DNA of 64,000 nucleotides, taken from Anodontia alba (taxonomy: Eukaryota > Mollusca > Bivalvia > Lucinida > Lucinidae). The notes beneath the pieces were generated by a model. That model saw only the letters and a list, made by a program, of their open reading frames with translations, ran no database searches and was not told where the DNA came from. Shown piece after piece: positions 1 through 46,822 of this stretch (position 1 is the stretch's first letter; every line of letters begins with the position of its first letter). The DNA is taken from positions 79,617,225 to 79,681,224 of the forward strand of contig OZ024828.1 in the NCBI GenBank assembly GCA_964016985.1, read 5' to 3'. The translations under genes and the position numbers were made by a program.

Positions 1-87
1 GTGCCACTCAATCCAGCAGTTTACAGATGTATCATCAGGTAGTAGTATAATGGACTTGTTCAAATTTTAGGACAAGTATCAGGAGTT

Positions 88-300
88 ATCCCTTCTCATC
101 CCCATAGCCTAGGGGATAGGAGAGTTGACTCTTAATCCATTAGATTACTCACCACTGTGGTTATAGCCTCGCTCTGGTCACATATGGGAAACCCAAGTTC
201 TGCATACGGATGGTCAGGTGATTTTTCCCTGGGTTCTCCGGTTTTCGCCCACCTTTGATGGACAATCGGCTCGATATAAGTGAAATATTCTTGAAAGGGC
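88..300. repeat. Dispersed repeat with CTCCGGTTTTCGCCCACC block
   Basis: A block GCTCTGGTCACATATGGGAA, GGGTTCTCCGGTTTTCGCCC and CGATATAAGTGAAATATTC in this order is a pattern I associate with a widespread invertebrate retroelement tail. Only one copy in this window; orientation and family not known. It is followed at 312-445 by a partial B2 hairpin element. Confidence 0.45.
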
Positions 301-747
301 AAAAAAAGAGGCCAATCCCACTTCTAACATATTCAGCCAATCTGATTACTTGATCCAGGTTGTTGATACAAATTTTCTTATACTCTATGACAAACAGTGC
401 AGATCCAGATCAGTTGGTTTCTTCAGAAGGACAAGGGTTAAGGTGTCCCAGTATTTAGGGTTTATATGGTATTTCTCATGACAGCTCATTTCTTCAGGGT
501 TAACAGCTGCCAAATGTTCATATATAGTTTTCTTCCCTAACCTGTTGAAGAATAAAATAGCATCCATGTGCCATAAAGATTTCAAATTCCAGGATTTTTG
601 TACCTTCTTTACCCCAAGCATCAGGACATACAAATCTAAGCAAACAGTTTAAACCCTGATTGGACACTGAAGAATGGATCTAATCAGGGTCTACATGGTC
701 TTTTATTCAGCAGTTTTACACACAGCTACAGCATGGCACTTTGAATT

Positions 748-916
748 TGTTTGTGTTGAGGGTATACGGCCCAGTCAACCCTATGGGGTCATGTCGAGCA
801 TGGTCAGTTTACCTAACCACACGTTTACTGGGCAGGCTTAGTCCTCTAAGCGGTTAACCAGTATTGTGCACATTCTTCCGCCAGAACTGACAACTGCCCT
901 TCTTGAATCAGCAGAT
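748..916 (-). mobile_element. SINE family S1, truncated
   Basis: S1 in minus orientation: tail GTGTTGAGG...CGGCCCAGTCAACC at the left, body with CTGGGCAGGCTTAGTCC and GCGGTTAACCAGTATTG. It stops near TTGAATCAGCAGA, so the tRNA-like head is missing. Confidence 0.8.
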
Positions 917-1059
917 ATGGCACTTTGAAATACTTCATTTTTTCAGAGAAAATAAGGCTTGACATTTAATGGAAATTGCCTAGCAGACAGTTCACATGAA
1001 AGGTCTCTTGTTTTCTATGACAAATAACAAGATCAATTTTAGAATGTTGTCTACTATAA

Positions 1060-1310
1060 AATGTGCTTAGCACTTTAGTATGGCAAGAAGTTCACCTTTA
1101 CCACCCCTCAGCTAACTCAGCAGAAGACTAATTGATGATTTTTTCTTAATTTACCCAGAAAACAAGATTTGACATTTCATGTAAATTGTCTCCAATTTGC
1201 ATGAAATGTCAAATTCTGTTTTCTGGGAAACATAAGAAAAATATTTCAGTATGTCATCTGCTGAGAAATTTACCCAGAATCCCAAGTGTTAAGAGCCCTA
1301 AAGACGTGGT
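1060..1310. repeat. K-family palindromic MITE
   Basis: Two arms around GACATTTCATG-AAATTG, with outer CTTATTTTTCCCAGAAAA-type blocks and outermost TCAGCAGA sequence. A related K2 element (905-1085) precedes it. Confidence 0.7.
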
Positions 1311-1552
1311 ATATACGGTGATTGTGAGTTAACTTCTAGTGCTTTCTAGGCTCAATTTAAAGCAGCTAATTGCCCAGTATTTTGTTTTTGTTACTTAATC
1401 CTAAAGATAGGACTTGACATTTCATGATCTTCAGATGAAATACAGACCTGGTTTACAGGCAAGACATTGACAAGGAAAATTTCAAAATGTGGTTAGCTGA
1501 TAATTAAATTCGGCATGTATGTGAAGTTGAATTAGTGCCCTGTTCTGTATAT

Positions 1553-1940
1553 TACCATATTTACCCTAAGTATTGGGACACCTTGACTACTTATCATGCT
1601 TGTCCTAAAATTTGAAAAAAAAAAGAGTCTATTTCACTACCTGTTGATGTGACTAAAATAGTGCTGGATGAGTGGCAAATAGTGTAGACTCTGATCAGAT
1701 GCCCCATTCTGCAGTGTCTGTTCTGGGTCTACACTGGTTGCAAAGGCCTATCTGTCCCAACACATTTGGTTTTTACAGTAACTCTTGAAATTTTTTGAAG
1801 CTCATTTTACTCGCTGTTGACGTTTTCTTAAAAGTGCTGGATGGGTGGTATAATGTAGATCTTGATCAGATGCCACATTCCACAGTGTCTGATCTGGGTC
1901 TATACCGTTTGCTTAGTCCTGTCTGCCTCAATACTTGGGG
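1553..1940. repeat. Two hairpin-B1 elements in tandem
   Basis: Each holds a hairpin of about 25-bp arms, GTGTAGACTCTGATCAG and CTGATCTGGGTCTAC-like partner, inside a backbone with ATTTACCCTAAGTATTGG and TGTCCCAA ends. The second (1781-1940) is the more diverged. Confidence 0.72.
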
Positions 1941-2185
1941 CAAATGTTTTCCACCTATGTGTATTCACATCCCTGTGAAATCCAGTTGCTTCTGTCTCAG
2001 AACTGTAAGAAAGTTGCAATATTGTGTTTATATACATTTCCAAGTTAAATATTTCATAATCTCCAGACCATTTATATGTATTATTTATGTTTTGTATTGT
2101 ATGCAAACAGCAAAAGATTAGACCAGTGTGGCATCTCATGAACTGCTCATAGCTCCAGATAAGGTATTCTTTTTCAACTCAAATA

Positions 2186-2511
2186 CAGTCGACTCGTTAT
2201 CTCGAATTCCAAGGAACTCACTGAAATACTTCGAGATGTCCATACCTCGACATATTAAGAGTTGAGAGAGTATTGAAATTGAACAACTACATTTAATAAA
2301 TGAATATATAATTTGACTCCTCAAGTTAGAAATATATATATAAAATAATGTGGAAAAGAGGAGAAATTGCTCCTTAGGAGCAATTTCTCCTCTTTTCCAC
2401 ATTATTTTGTTACCTGTTATCCTAGTTTCATGTTAAAAAAGGGACCAGATTTTCACTTCGAGATAAGCGGTAATTCGAAATAAGCGAGTTTGAGATAATG
2501 AGGTTTGACTG
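2186..2511. mobile_element. C-family MITE, TA target
   Basis: TIR CAGTCGACTCGTTATCTCGA at the left; the right end reads GATAATGAGGTTTGACTG, with TA on both flanks. The centre is a palindrome (GGAAAAGAGGAGAAATTGCT and its complement). The repeated CGAGATAAGCGGTAATTCG blocks lie between. Confidence 0.85.
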
Positions 2512-2574
2512 TAGTTTCTAGTCTCGCTTGATTCACCTTGGTGAGGGCTGCTTTATGAAAAATGACCAAAAGCT

Positions 2575-2745
2575 CCAGATAGGACTTTTTTTTTTTTTTT
2601 TTTTTTCCCAATCAAAATTTATTAATAGTTTTCTTTTTTCTCACAAAAACATTTGTTGTGGTACTCATTAGAAGTGCCTCAGTGAGATGCTTCTAAAGAG
2701 AACCACAACATGTTTTTGTAGAGAAATAAGAAACGTGTTTATTTG
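2575..2745. repeat. Hairpin-A MITE copy
   Basis: Contains TTGTGGTACTCATTAGAAG, then GCCTCAGTGAG and the imperfect return arm. Preceded by a 23-T run. Confidence 0.7.
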
Positions 2746-2939
2746 GATTGTAGTTTGAATACAGTTTGTCTTTGTGGGTTATGTTTTCAGACAAGATCTT
2801 GTGATATATAGCCTGTCAAATATTGTTGTGAAATTTACTAAGTTCTTTATTTACAGTGTTGTTTACTGGTCAAGGTTAGCGATGCCTAAAGTTGTGTATA
2901 AGTTTTCTTTTGTAGACTAAACTTTCAATCTGTTGCATT

Positions 2940-3178
2940 TAAGGGGACAGGATACACATGGTAAATTTTCTGCCATTTTTACAATGGAGACAACTTTTTG
3001 TGACTTCCTGTTTGCTTTAGTGCACTCCGGGACCTTCTGAAAAGGGGACTACTCTAAAAAGGGAAAAATTTGCTCCCAAAGGGAGCAAATTCTTTCCTTT
3101 TACAGTAGACTCTTTTCAGAAAGGAGGCTAAACATTTTTGACAGAGTAGCCTCCCTTGAAAGCATATTTATTCCCCTT
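2940..3178. repeat. J-family palindromic MITE
   Basis: AAATTTGCTCCC/GGGAGCAAATTC centre flanked by CTACTCTAAAA and GAGTAGCC-type arms, starting AAGGGGACAGGATACAC and ending at TCCCCTTAA. Other copies at 13587-13776 and 52125-52360. Confidence 0.75.
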
Positions 3179-3383
3179 AACCCTTCTCATGCTGAATAAA
3201 TTGATGCCACTCCCACTTCTAATTTCCAGCCAATCAGATTACTTGATCCAGGCTTTTCATAGAAATTCACATATTTAATGACAATGTAGATCCAGATCAG
3301 CTTGTTTCTTAAGAAGCCAACTGATCTGGATCTACACTGTTTGCTAAGACAGGCCATGTCGTGTTCAGCAAGAGAAGGGTTAA
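3178..3383. repeat. B2 hairpin element
   Basis: Ends TAACCCTTCTCATGCTGAA and AGCAAGAGAAGGGTTA form terminal inverted repeats; the internal arms are GCAGATCCAGATCAG-type and CTGATCTGGATCTACAC. It abuts a J-family element. Confidence 0.8.
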
Positions 3384-3510
3384 ACTTCAGTGGATGAGTC
3401 TTTTTCACTGAAAATCAGTTTTTGATAGTCCTTGTGAATCATACCTTTAGGATTTGACTGTTTTCTCAGAAGAAAAAGTTGAAAAATATCATTCATCTGG
3501 TTTCTGTAAA

Positions 3511-3512
<2 letters not shown>

Positions 3513-3549
<37 letters not shown>
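3513..3549. repeat. (TA)n microsatellite
   Basis: An uninterrupted TA dinucleotide run of about 37 bp, directly followed by a B1 hairpin element (about 3553-3729). Confidence 0.95.
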
Positions 3550-3551
<2 letters not shown>

Positions 3552-4417
3552 AGTATTCTATTTACCCTAGATATTTGGACACTTTTACTTTTCCACTGTT
3601 ACTAAAATTTGAACAAAAATGTCCATTGATTTGCCTGAACATTGCTGGACCATGATCAGATGCTGCATTCTGTGGTGTCTGATCAGGGTCAGGCCTGCCT
3701 GTCAGACTACTTAGGGTAAATATGGTATAAAATTCAATTGCAAAATTTGCATTGTAGAAATGGAGGAAGAAAGAACATTGTCGTACCATTACACATGTAT
3801 ATAGTGAATCACTTCATGGTGCATATCTAAAGAAAGCCACAATTGATTATGTCAGGGTGACCACTGACCAATCCACACAAATTACTGAGACAATTTCATT
3901 AAGCACTCAAGAATATAACCCCATCTTCCAAGAAATTTTCTGAAAACTGACTGCTCCCGTGTGATTATTGTTTTAACTGTATCTGTATTACCTAGTAATT
4001 GGTTCCTGCAGTAAAATTCTTGGTGAAGACAGTTTACAGTTTATAAGTACATTTCAAATGTGAGAAGATCATTTATACCAACTGATAAAACTGATAGACA
4101 GTGGTATGTTTTTCATTCCAAAATAGAGAGATTTTGGTTTTATGAACTGTCTGTCCGGGCAGTATATACAAGGTTTATGTTACATTTGAAGTGTTTGAGA
4201 AATTGGAAACATTGTCAGCGATGCTATAGAGAGTTGTTTTGATAAAGATTAATAACACGATAAGCCAAAGCAGTTGGCTGAACAAATTTTGTTCAAATCC
4301 ATGTCATTGTATGTCAGACTGTAAGTATCTATAAGATGCATTTTGGAATGCAAATAAGTTATCATTACCATCTGTTGTTCCTTTATTTGAAGCTATGATA
4401 AGAAAATCCCAAGTTCT

Positions 4418-4588
4418 TAACCCTTGCCATGCTGAATAAATTAGATGCCATACCCACTTCTAATTGTTAGCCAATCAAATTACTTTATGCGTGTTGTTGA
4501 TACAAATTCACATACTGAATGATGAACAGTGCTGGATCTACACTGTTTGCAAAGGCAGGGAGTATCTGGGACCAACAGGACCAGGGTA
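4418..4588. repeat. B2 hairpin element, internally deleted
   Basis: TAACCCTTGCCATGCTGAA at the left and CAGGACCAGGGTA at the right; one hairpin arm is mostly lost. Confidence 0.7.
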
Positions 4589-5014
4589 AATAGACTGGAT
4601 GTTGTCGCGCTAGTAGTTGAATCCTTGCATAAATGCTCCCTTTGTGAGCAAAATAAATCCTTTAAGAGTAGCCCTAAATAAGAAGAGAAGCAATACTTCC
4701 ATACTGTTTCTGTTGGAGACTTATCTAATCCCCTAATTTTAAATAGAATGTATTAAAGCTTTTTTTCTTCATCATGAAAGAAGTATTAAAGATATGGTCA
4801 CCCTGGCTTGTGTATGTTTGTAATTGTTTTGTTTGATTCTGTGTTGCTCTAAGCTTTTGTAAATATAAACCAGTTAATTTGACTGCTATTTATTGACCAC
4901 TTGTGTGTAAAATATGTAGATGTCCATTTTGTTACAACTTATTTTGTGCTGTACATTTCTGTTTTTGTAAAAAAAAAATGAAAGAAAAATTTATTAATGT
5001 ATTTCCTGACATGG

Positions 5015-5020
5015 AATAAA
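5015..5020 (+). promoter_or_regulatory. Candidate polyadenylation signal AATAAA
   Basis: AATAAA preceded by A/T-rich sequence and followed 15-20 bp later by a CA and a T/G-rich stretch, the normal arrangement of an animal poly(A) site on the plus strand. AATAAA is common by chance in AT-rich DNA. Confidence 0.4.
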
Positions 5021-5100
5021 ATTATTTGTACAATTGATTTCTTCACTGTCTTTATCTTAGTTTCCCTATTCAGTATAACCTCAGCTTCTGGCATTAAATA

Positions 5101-5431
5101 CAGTGAACCCTCGTTACGACGACATCATTTGTTCCCAAAAATGTTGCCATTATAATGAATTCGCTGTTGTAATGAATCCTTAATGGACAAAATGGTATGC
5201 CATGTTTTATTCTTATTTCCTCATAGAACATGTTTTGAATATTTGTTAGAATTGCCTCTCTGGGGCAATTCTCTCTCTGGGGCAATTCTAACAAATATCC
5301 AAAACATATGTTGCTTGAAGATTTTATGCAATGCTTTGCATAATTTCTCATTTACCGTCACCTCTTGAGCGAATGTTTTGTGACATTCAAATTGTCATTA
5401 TAACGAATTTTGTCGTCGTATCGAGTGTCGG
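5101..5431. mobile_element. H-family MITE, TA target
   Basis: Left end CAGTGAACCCTCGTTACGAC and right end GTCGTCGTATCGAGTGTCGG, each bordered by TA. A perfect inverted pair, GAATATTTGTTAGAATTGCC with its partner around 5283-5300, forms the centre. Confidence 0.75.
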
Positions 5432-5449
5432 TATAAAGAGGGTTGGTGG

Positions 5450-6560
5450 GTTGGATATGCCCAACAATCAAATTTTTTGTCATGACTGCTTTTAGCAAGT
5501 AGGATTGACATAGGGATCACTTTCCGCCGGCAGCATTGGCATTGACGTCAACAATGTGTGTTTAGCTTCGTTTCTCAAATACCAAGGCTTCGAGGCTAAC
5601 GAAACTTCATACACACATCCACCATCATGCACCCTGCCCACTGCCATCAGCTGTTACTGACCTTGACCTATTTTTGGCAACTGGCTGAACGATGTTGAGT
5701 CAGTGCATTTAGCTCCATAGCAGTTGCCACATGGCCATTCAGTGAATTTCTTGTCTCAATGACTGAAGCATTAGTCACTTTTAATATTTCGAACACAGCT
5801 GCAATCTTCAGAAAGACTTCTAGACGGACACCTTCAGTAATAAAACTACATGCCATTTTGCTACAATTTCGAACAGCACTTTAAGTGTTACAACCAAAGC
5901 CATGGAGACATTTGTCTACATCAGGCTTGTAAAAATTTAGGACTTCAAATTTTCCATGGTACTCTGTACAAGAAATGCGGCCATATTGCACACAATGAGG
6001 ATACTTCTAAAGCCAAGCTGAAATTTTGTGTATATAGGTTGTCTCTTTAAAGTCATAAAGACATCATGTTCCAGATAGTTGGAGTATTCAGAAGATAATT
6101 TTATCATTTTTGCACCAAAACATATGATGCACAAAACTCGAAACGGACCTTTATGCAATTTGCAGACAGTGGAGGTCCAGATCAGCATGCACGTTTGCAG
6201 TCCAATCTAGGCATTTTCTGTTTGTTGACATATACTACAGTATTCACCGATTCTGTAAGGGAACAACAAAGACCCAGATCAGCCTGCGCATAAGCGCAGG
6301 CTGATCAGGGCCTGCATTGTCTGCAACTCACATAAGGGCCCTTTTTGTGCATTGCACATCATGTTTTTCAGTACATGCTGGAATTGCAAACTACAATGCT
6401 GTCATATGAAGATTCCCAATAAAACCTAGACTGATTTTCATATGTCTTTTTAGTATCCAAGGGCAAACTTTACGCTGTTTATTTGCCTCGGCAAAACAAT
6501 TCCAGTAGGTAGCCACACAACATGTTTTGCAGCAAATACAACAATCAAAGCACTGATAGC
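5450..6560. other. Intergenic stretch without a recognised gene
   Basis: No conserved coding sequence recognised. It contains a W-type palindrome (6262-6345, AGATCAGCCTGCGCATAAGC and return) and sequence without other repeats that I can place. Short open frames here match no family I know. Confidence 0.5.
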
Positions 6561-6572
6561 ACTCATAGGTTG

Positions 6573-7370
6573 ATTGTTTCTGAGTGTAGGCAGGGAAGAT
6601 GGTCCTGAATGGGGATTTGAGAATATTTCTGAGTGTAGGCAGGGAAAATGGTCCTGAACAGGGACTTGAGACTGTTTCTGAGTGTAGGCAGGGAAAATGG
6701 TCATGAATGGGGACTTGAGACTGTTTCTGAGTGTAGGCAGGGAAAATGGTCCTAAACGGGGACTTGAGAATGTTTCTGAGTGTAGGCAGGGAAAATGGTC
6801 CTGAACGGGGACGAGAATGTTTCTGAGTGGAGGCAGGGAAAATGGTCCTGAATGGGGACGAGTGTTTCTGAGTGTAGGCAGGGAAAATGCTTGAGAATGT
6901 TTCTGAGTGTAGGCAGGGAAAATGGTCCTGAATGGGGACTTGAGAATGTTTCTGAGTGTAGGCAGGGAAAATGGTCCTGAACGGGGACTTGAGACTGTTT
7001 CTGAGTGTAGGCAGGGAAAATGGTCTTGAACGGGGACTTGAGAATGGTTCTGAGTGTTGGCAGGTAAAATGGTCCTGAACAGGGACTTGAGAATGTTTCT
7101 GAGTGTAGGCAGGGAAAATGATCTTGAACGGGGACTTGAGAATGGTTCTGAGTGTTGGCAGGTAAAATGGTCCTGAACGGGGACTTGAGAATGTTTCTGA
7201 GTGTAGGCAGGGAAAACCACAGTCTCAGTGTAGGCAGGGAAAATGGTCCTAAACGGGGACTTGAGACTGTTTCTGAGTGTACTCAGGGAAAATGGTCCTG
7301 AACTGGCACTTGAGACTGTTTCTGAGTTTTGGCAGGGAAAATGGTCCTGAATGGGGACTTGAGATTGTTT
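6573..7370. repeat. 49-bp minisatellite, about 17 copies
   Basis: The unit contains GTTTCTGAGTGTAGGCAGGG, AAAATGGTCCTGAACGGGG and ACTTGAGAAT. Units vary by a few bases, and some are shortened (near 6808, 6870 and 7215). Two adjacent units near 7010 and 7120 share GTTGGCAGGTAAAATGG, indicating a higher-order 98-bp duplication. Because 49 is not a multiple of 3 and the unit lacks stops on the minus strand, a long open frame results that is not a gene. Confidence 0.95.
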
Positions 7371-7375
7371 CATTT

Positions 7376-7690
7376 AACCCTTCTCTTCTGTAATTTAAGC
7401 AAACAGTGCAGATCCTGATCAGACACCATGTTCTGAGGCATCTGACTGGGTCTGCACTGTTTGCCAATGTCCCAGTGATATCAGAGTACAGTATACAGAA
7501 AACACTCTGTATACTGTACTCTGATATCACAGTGACAACAATAGCGCTGCTATAAATAACCATTACCTGGATTTTGTAAAACCGCAAGGTTGATTTTCAT
7601 TGGTCAAAGATAATCACATGGCCAACTACCTAAAGGAAATTTTGGCGTTCGTATACTATGGTTCGATTGTAAACAAATGACCCAAAAATT
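7376..7690. repeat. X dispersed repeat with hairpin-B core and a perfect 25-bp hairpin
   Basis: AATTTAAGCAAACAGTGCAG and its return arm are followed by a perfect stem (7475-7499 with 7506-7530, 6-nt loop), then sequence shared with 27530-27735 (TGGTCAATGATTATCAAGTG-type block, ATTGTAAACAA). See also 22330-22560. Confidence 0.7.
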
Positions 7691-8120
7691 CATCTCAATT
7701 ACCACCTATTGTAAACCTGTAGACTTGTTTATAATATATGCTGACAGCTAAAACAAAGGTATAAGAAAACACAAGGAAAAGTAAACTGTGTTGAAACTTT
7801 ATGATCAGACAAGCACATTTTTAATGCACTTTCAACAAACACTGTTTCTTCGTCTATAAATTACTATAAAGCAAAACTTGTACGTTTCCTTTATATTCTT
7901 TCAAGAAGTCATTTACAGTTAATTATAGGAGCTTTTGTTGTTGCTGTTTGTCAGTAACATAAGAGTAAACCAAAAGAAAATGGACCTTCGGTGCATATGC
8001 AGGCAGTGAATAGAACACCACAAATAGGAAGGCTATCTAGGTAAGTATTTTCTTATTTCTCCATGAAAACATGTTCCAAGTACTCTTTAGAAATGTCTCA
8101 CTGAGAAGAATACCCATGTC

Positions 8121-8334
8121 TTAACCCTTGTCCTGCTGAATAAATTAAGATGCCACGCCCACTTCTAGTTTTCAGCCAATCAGATAACTTGATTCGAATC
8201 GTTAATATAAATTCACATACTTAATGGCAAACAGTGCAGATCCAGATCAGTTGGCTTCTGAAGAAGCCAAATGATCTGGATCTACACTGTTTGCAAAGGC
8301 AGGGTATATCAGGGTTCAGCAGGACAAGGGTTAA
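8121..8334. repeat. B2 hairpin element, complete
   Basis: Ends TTAACCCTTGTCCTGCTGAA and CAGGACAAGGGTTAA are inverted repeats. The internal hairpin pairs GATCCAGATCAGTTGGCTTC with its complement. Directly preceded by half a hairpin-A element. Confidence 0.85.
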
Positions 8335-8518
8335 TGTTCTTTTTCCTTCTTGTAGATCTTAATCTCTAAATAATACTTTCCCTAATTTCCATGAAAATGT
8401 AAGCCCGAGTACTCAGTGAGGTCATTCATATGAGTTCTCATAATGTATATTTTCCTGGAGAAGCAACAAAAATATTTATTTCAATGTCCCTCTTATCTAG
8501 AGCTATGACTGTTGACCA

Positions 8519-8652
8519 GGGCCCAGTTGTTGCAAATGCAAAAGCAACTCGCATTTTTTTTTTCAGCAAATATATTAGTGTATATGCCATATTTAATGAT
8601 TAGAGTTTTAACGATATGTTAACAACATCGTTAGTTTTGAACAACTGGGCCC
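8519..8652. mobile_element. D-family MITE, short copy
   Basis: TIR GGGCCCAGTTGTTGCAAA and TTTTGAACAACTGGGCCC. The centre is shortened relative to the 230-260 bp copies at 18434, 35333 and 39789. Confidence 0.8.
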
Positions 8653-9010
8653 AGAATACTGATACAATGTATAAGCCCCTACAAATATCAAATGACCTTA
8701 AGATATACCCAACCAGCACAGTCCCGATGGGCATGCAAATCCATGCTGTCTATCCATTTTTTAACTAAGAAGACCGGATGAGCAGGCTCAACTAAGTCTA
8801 CGCTGACTGCCAATGTTTTAAGGTCATTTTCTATTTGGAGAGGCACATATTCACCCTGCTATTTTTTGATTTGGAATACCTATATACACATAACAAACTT
8901 GTCAAAACAACATATTTTCCAAGCTAGTGAGGTACAGTTGTGTTGTTATTTTCTAAAATTCATAAAACGTTTTTCACCGAGTCTGTTTTGAGATGAGAAT
9001 TAAACACAGA

Positions 9011-44667
<35,657 letters not shown>

Positions 44668-44958
44668 TTTGAAGGACAAATCTGACTGCGCATGCTTGCA
44701 ATTATCTCCCTTGTCAAAAGAAAGATTAAAGGTACCGACCGAGAATTTAGTCTGTCACGTGCATAGGCAACAAAGTTCTGCGCTTTCATCACTTGGAAAA
44801 AAAAAAAAAAAAAAAATGTTTTGCACGTCGAATTATTCTTCATACAAAACATTATTTGTGAGAGACAATTTCTAATCAGAAACCATTTGTCGTTTCCGTG
44901 AGTGCGATTTGTTCTCAATTATTTACGCTAGTATTAACTTAATGGGAAAAAAAAAATT

Positions 44959-45553
44959 GGTCTGACCAGTCACTAGTCTGCATCTACTTTCGACATCTCT
45001 TGGAAAGAAGTTTTTTGCTTGGCGTTTTATTGTAAATCAAAATATTTTGTTCTGGTTGACCATATCTTATCAGAAACCATTTGACTTTCCTGTTTCTGTG
45101 TTTTGTTCACAAATATTTGAACTAAAATTAAACTTACGGCCAAAATTTGGTCTGATCAATGCAATTTCTATAGTAAAGTGATTTTTTTTGAATTTTTGTC
45201 TTAGAAAATATTTTTTACTTTTCTTTGCTGAATTTGAATAATTGATGTTTTACAACAATATTGTGAAAATTTCAGCAAAATTGAACAAGTGGAACTTGTT
45301 AAAAATCTTGCTCCAAGTTACCTACCCTACAGATTTCTGCATGATTTTGCAAGTTGCTATTGGAAAAAGTGAAAATATTTGATTTTTTAAAAACCAACGA
45401 CTAGAATAAAATTTTTTGTACATAGGTAGTTACGACAAATGGTTTTGCATTAAATCATGACAAAAATTTGCAAATTCACTTCTTCTGTGTAAAGCGTCAA
45501 GCAAAAAACGACTTTCTGAAAGATGTCGAAAGCACAGTAGTGCTAATCTGACC
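44959..45553. mobile_element. Long-TIR element, about 595 bp
   Basis: The left end (GGTCTGACCAGTCACTAGTC, TTTCGACATCTCTTGGAAAG, TTTTTTGCTTGGCG) is the reverse complement, with substitutions, of the right end (CGTCAAGCAAAAAACGAC, AAAGATGTCGAAAGC, AGTGCTAATCTGACC): about 60-65 bp of inverted repeat. A block AGAAACCATTTG is also repeated (44878, 45071). No coding potential. Confidence 0.65.
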
Positions 45554-45767
45554 TATGCAATATATACAGTAAACTGATTATCATTATTATTTTGTTTATA
45601 TAATGACGTTTTTGTTTTCTTCGCCACTGATTTTTAATTATCGATGTTTCACAATAATCTGGGTCTACACTGTTTGCCAGTGTCCCTTTTACAGGACGTT
45701 AGACATAAATGGGTAAGTTAAAGACCAGCCTTAGTGCAGCAATACAGTTACAGAAGAAAAAGCAACA

Positions 45768-46048
45768 CATCACGAAAACATGCCTATACAATTTTGACCC
45801 CCTTAAACCCCACTTTTATGTGGTAAAACTGGGGTTTACAGGAGTATAAATTATTTTTCTTATTTCTGCTCAAAAACATAGATTGTGGGTACTCGTTAGA
45901 ACCGCCTCGACGAGGCGGTTCTAACGAGTACCCACAATCTACATTTTGAGCAGAAATATGACAAATATCAGGATTTTTTATCTGAAAATTTTCTATCTTT
46001 ATGTTGGTAAAATTTTCAATATATTTGAATAGGCGTGTTTTCGTAATG
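45768..46048. mobile_element. F-family long-TIR MITE, inverted
   Basis: CATCACGAAAACATGCCTAT and AATAGGCGTGTTTTCGTAATG ends; perfect core ACTCGTTAGAACCGCCTCGA with return. Orientation opposite to the copy at 41706. Confidence 0.88.
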
Positions 46049-46439
46049 ACAATGGCCACTATTTTCTGGAATATTTTGGAGGCCGAATATTGCAACCCCT
46101 AACTCACACTGAGCAGATATAAAAAATGGCAGTTTTGAAATTACAAATGACTGGTGCATAACCGCTAAGTATGCAGTTTGTCGCTTTATCCTGTCTTTTT
46201 GTAGTGATCATTTTTAGTAAGAACTCTTCTGAACTTGTAAAGTAAGTCACGACATAAATTTGTGCAGGGGTTGGTTGAAGTTATACATTCCAAGTTGGCG
46301 CACAATCAATCTTCCGTAATGATATATTCAAGAAAGATAGATAGGATACTTGGGGGATTACAGTGACTATTGCCGCTGTTTGAATCGTCACACGAGAAAA
46401 TGACACTTAGAAGGGTCCGATTTGTGATTCTTTAAATAG

Positions 46440-46684
46440 ATATGGTAAGATATGGGAACAGATTGCACAGGATCGAACAAAGCGGCAAGGCCTCATAAGA
46501 AGGGGAGCTGGTGAATACGAAGCAAAAAGAATCAGCGAAGCCGAGCAGAAACGTACACAGCGGAAAGCCATAGCCAAGGCATCACCAACAGAGCTTTCTT
46601 CCTCAGACCTCTCTTGTTCTATGTGCAACAGGCAGTTTAGAGCTAAGACTGGTCTCATCAGCCATCTTAGAACACACAAATAAT
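46440..46684 (+). pseudogene. LINE 3' terminal fragment with a C2H2 finger
   Basis: Plus-strand frame reads WEQIAQDRTKRQGLIRRGAG, then EYEAKRISEAEQKRTQRKA, then CSMCNRQFRAKTGLISHLRTHK and a TAA stop. A terminal CxxCxRxFRAxxGLxSHxRTH finger is a hallmark of the C-terminus of many animal non-LTR retrotransposon polyproteins. No RT lies upstream in this window, so it is a 5'-truncated copy. Confidence 0.65.
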
Positions 46685-46822
46685 AACACATCACACAGTT
46701 GATTAGGATTGGTCATTGTCAGTAATGACAGACGAACTATGATATGGTGAGCCACTTAATGAGGCCAAAGACATGGAGTTTTGTCTGAAGCATCCTCAAG
46801 GTACCTACAACAGGCTTGCGAA

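Larger units (their letters stand above)
3950..5040 (+). other. Probable 3' UTR end of a plus-strand gene entering from the left
   Basis: About 1 kb with few recognisable repeats except a B2 copy (4418-4588). It ends in T-rich vertebrate/mollusc-UTR-like sequence with AATAAA at 5015-5020 and a plausible cleavage zone near 5035. No coding exon is recognised in 1-5040, so the gene body would lie left of the window. Human synteny suggests DNAJC2 as a candidate, but nothing in the sequence itself says so. Confidence 0.35.

Noticed and set aside
6573..7370. CRISPR-like array
   Set aside because: The whole 49-bp unit is repeated with no unique spacers, in an animal genome.
6450..7373. Long minus-strand open frame of about 307 residues
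   Set aside because: It is produced by the 49-bp minisatellite, which lacks stops in every minus-strand frame; no known domain, and units differ by frame-neutral and frame-changing indels alike.
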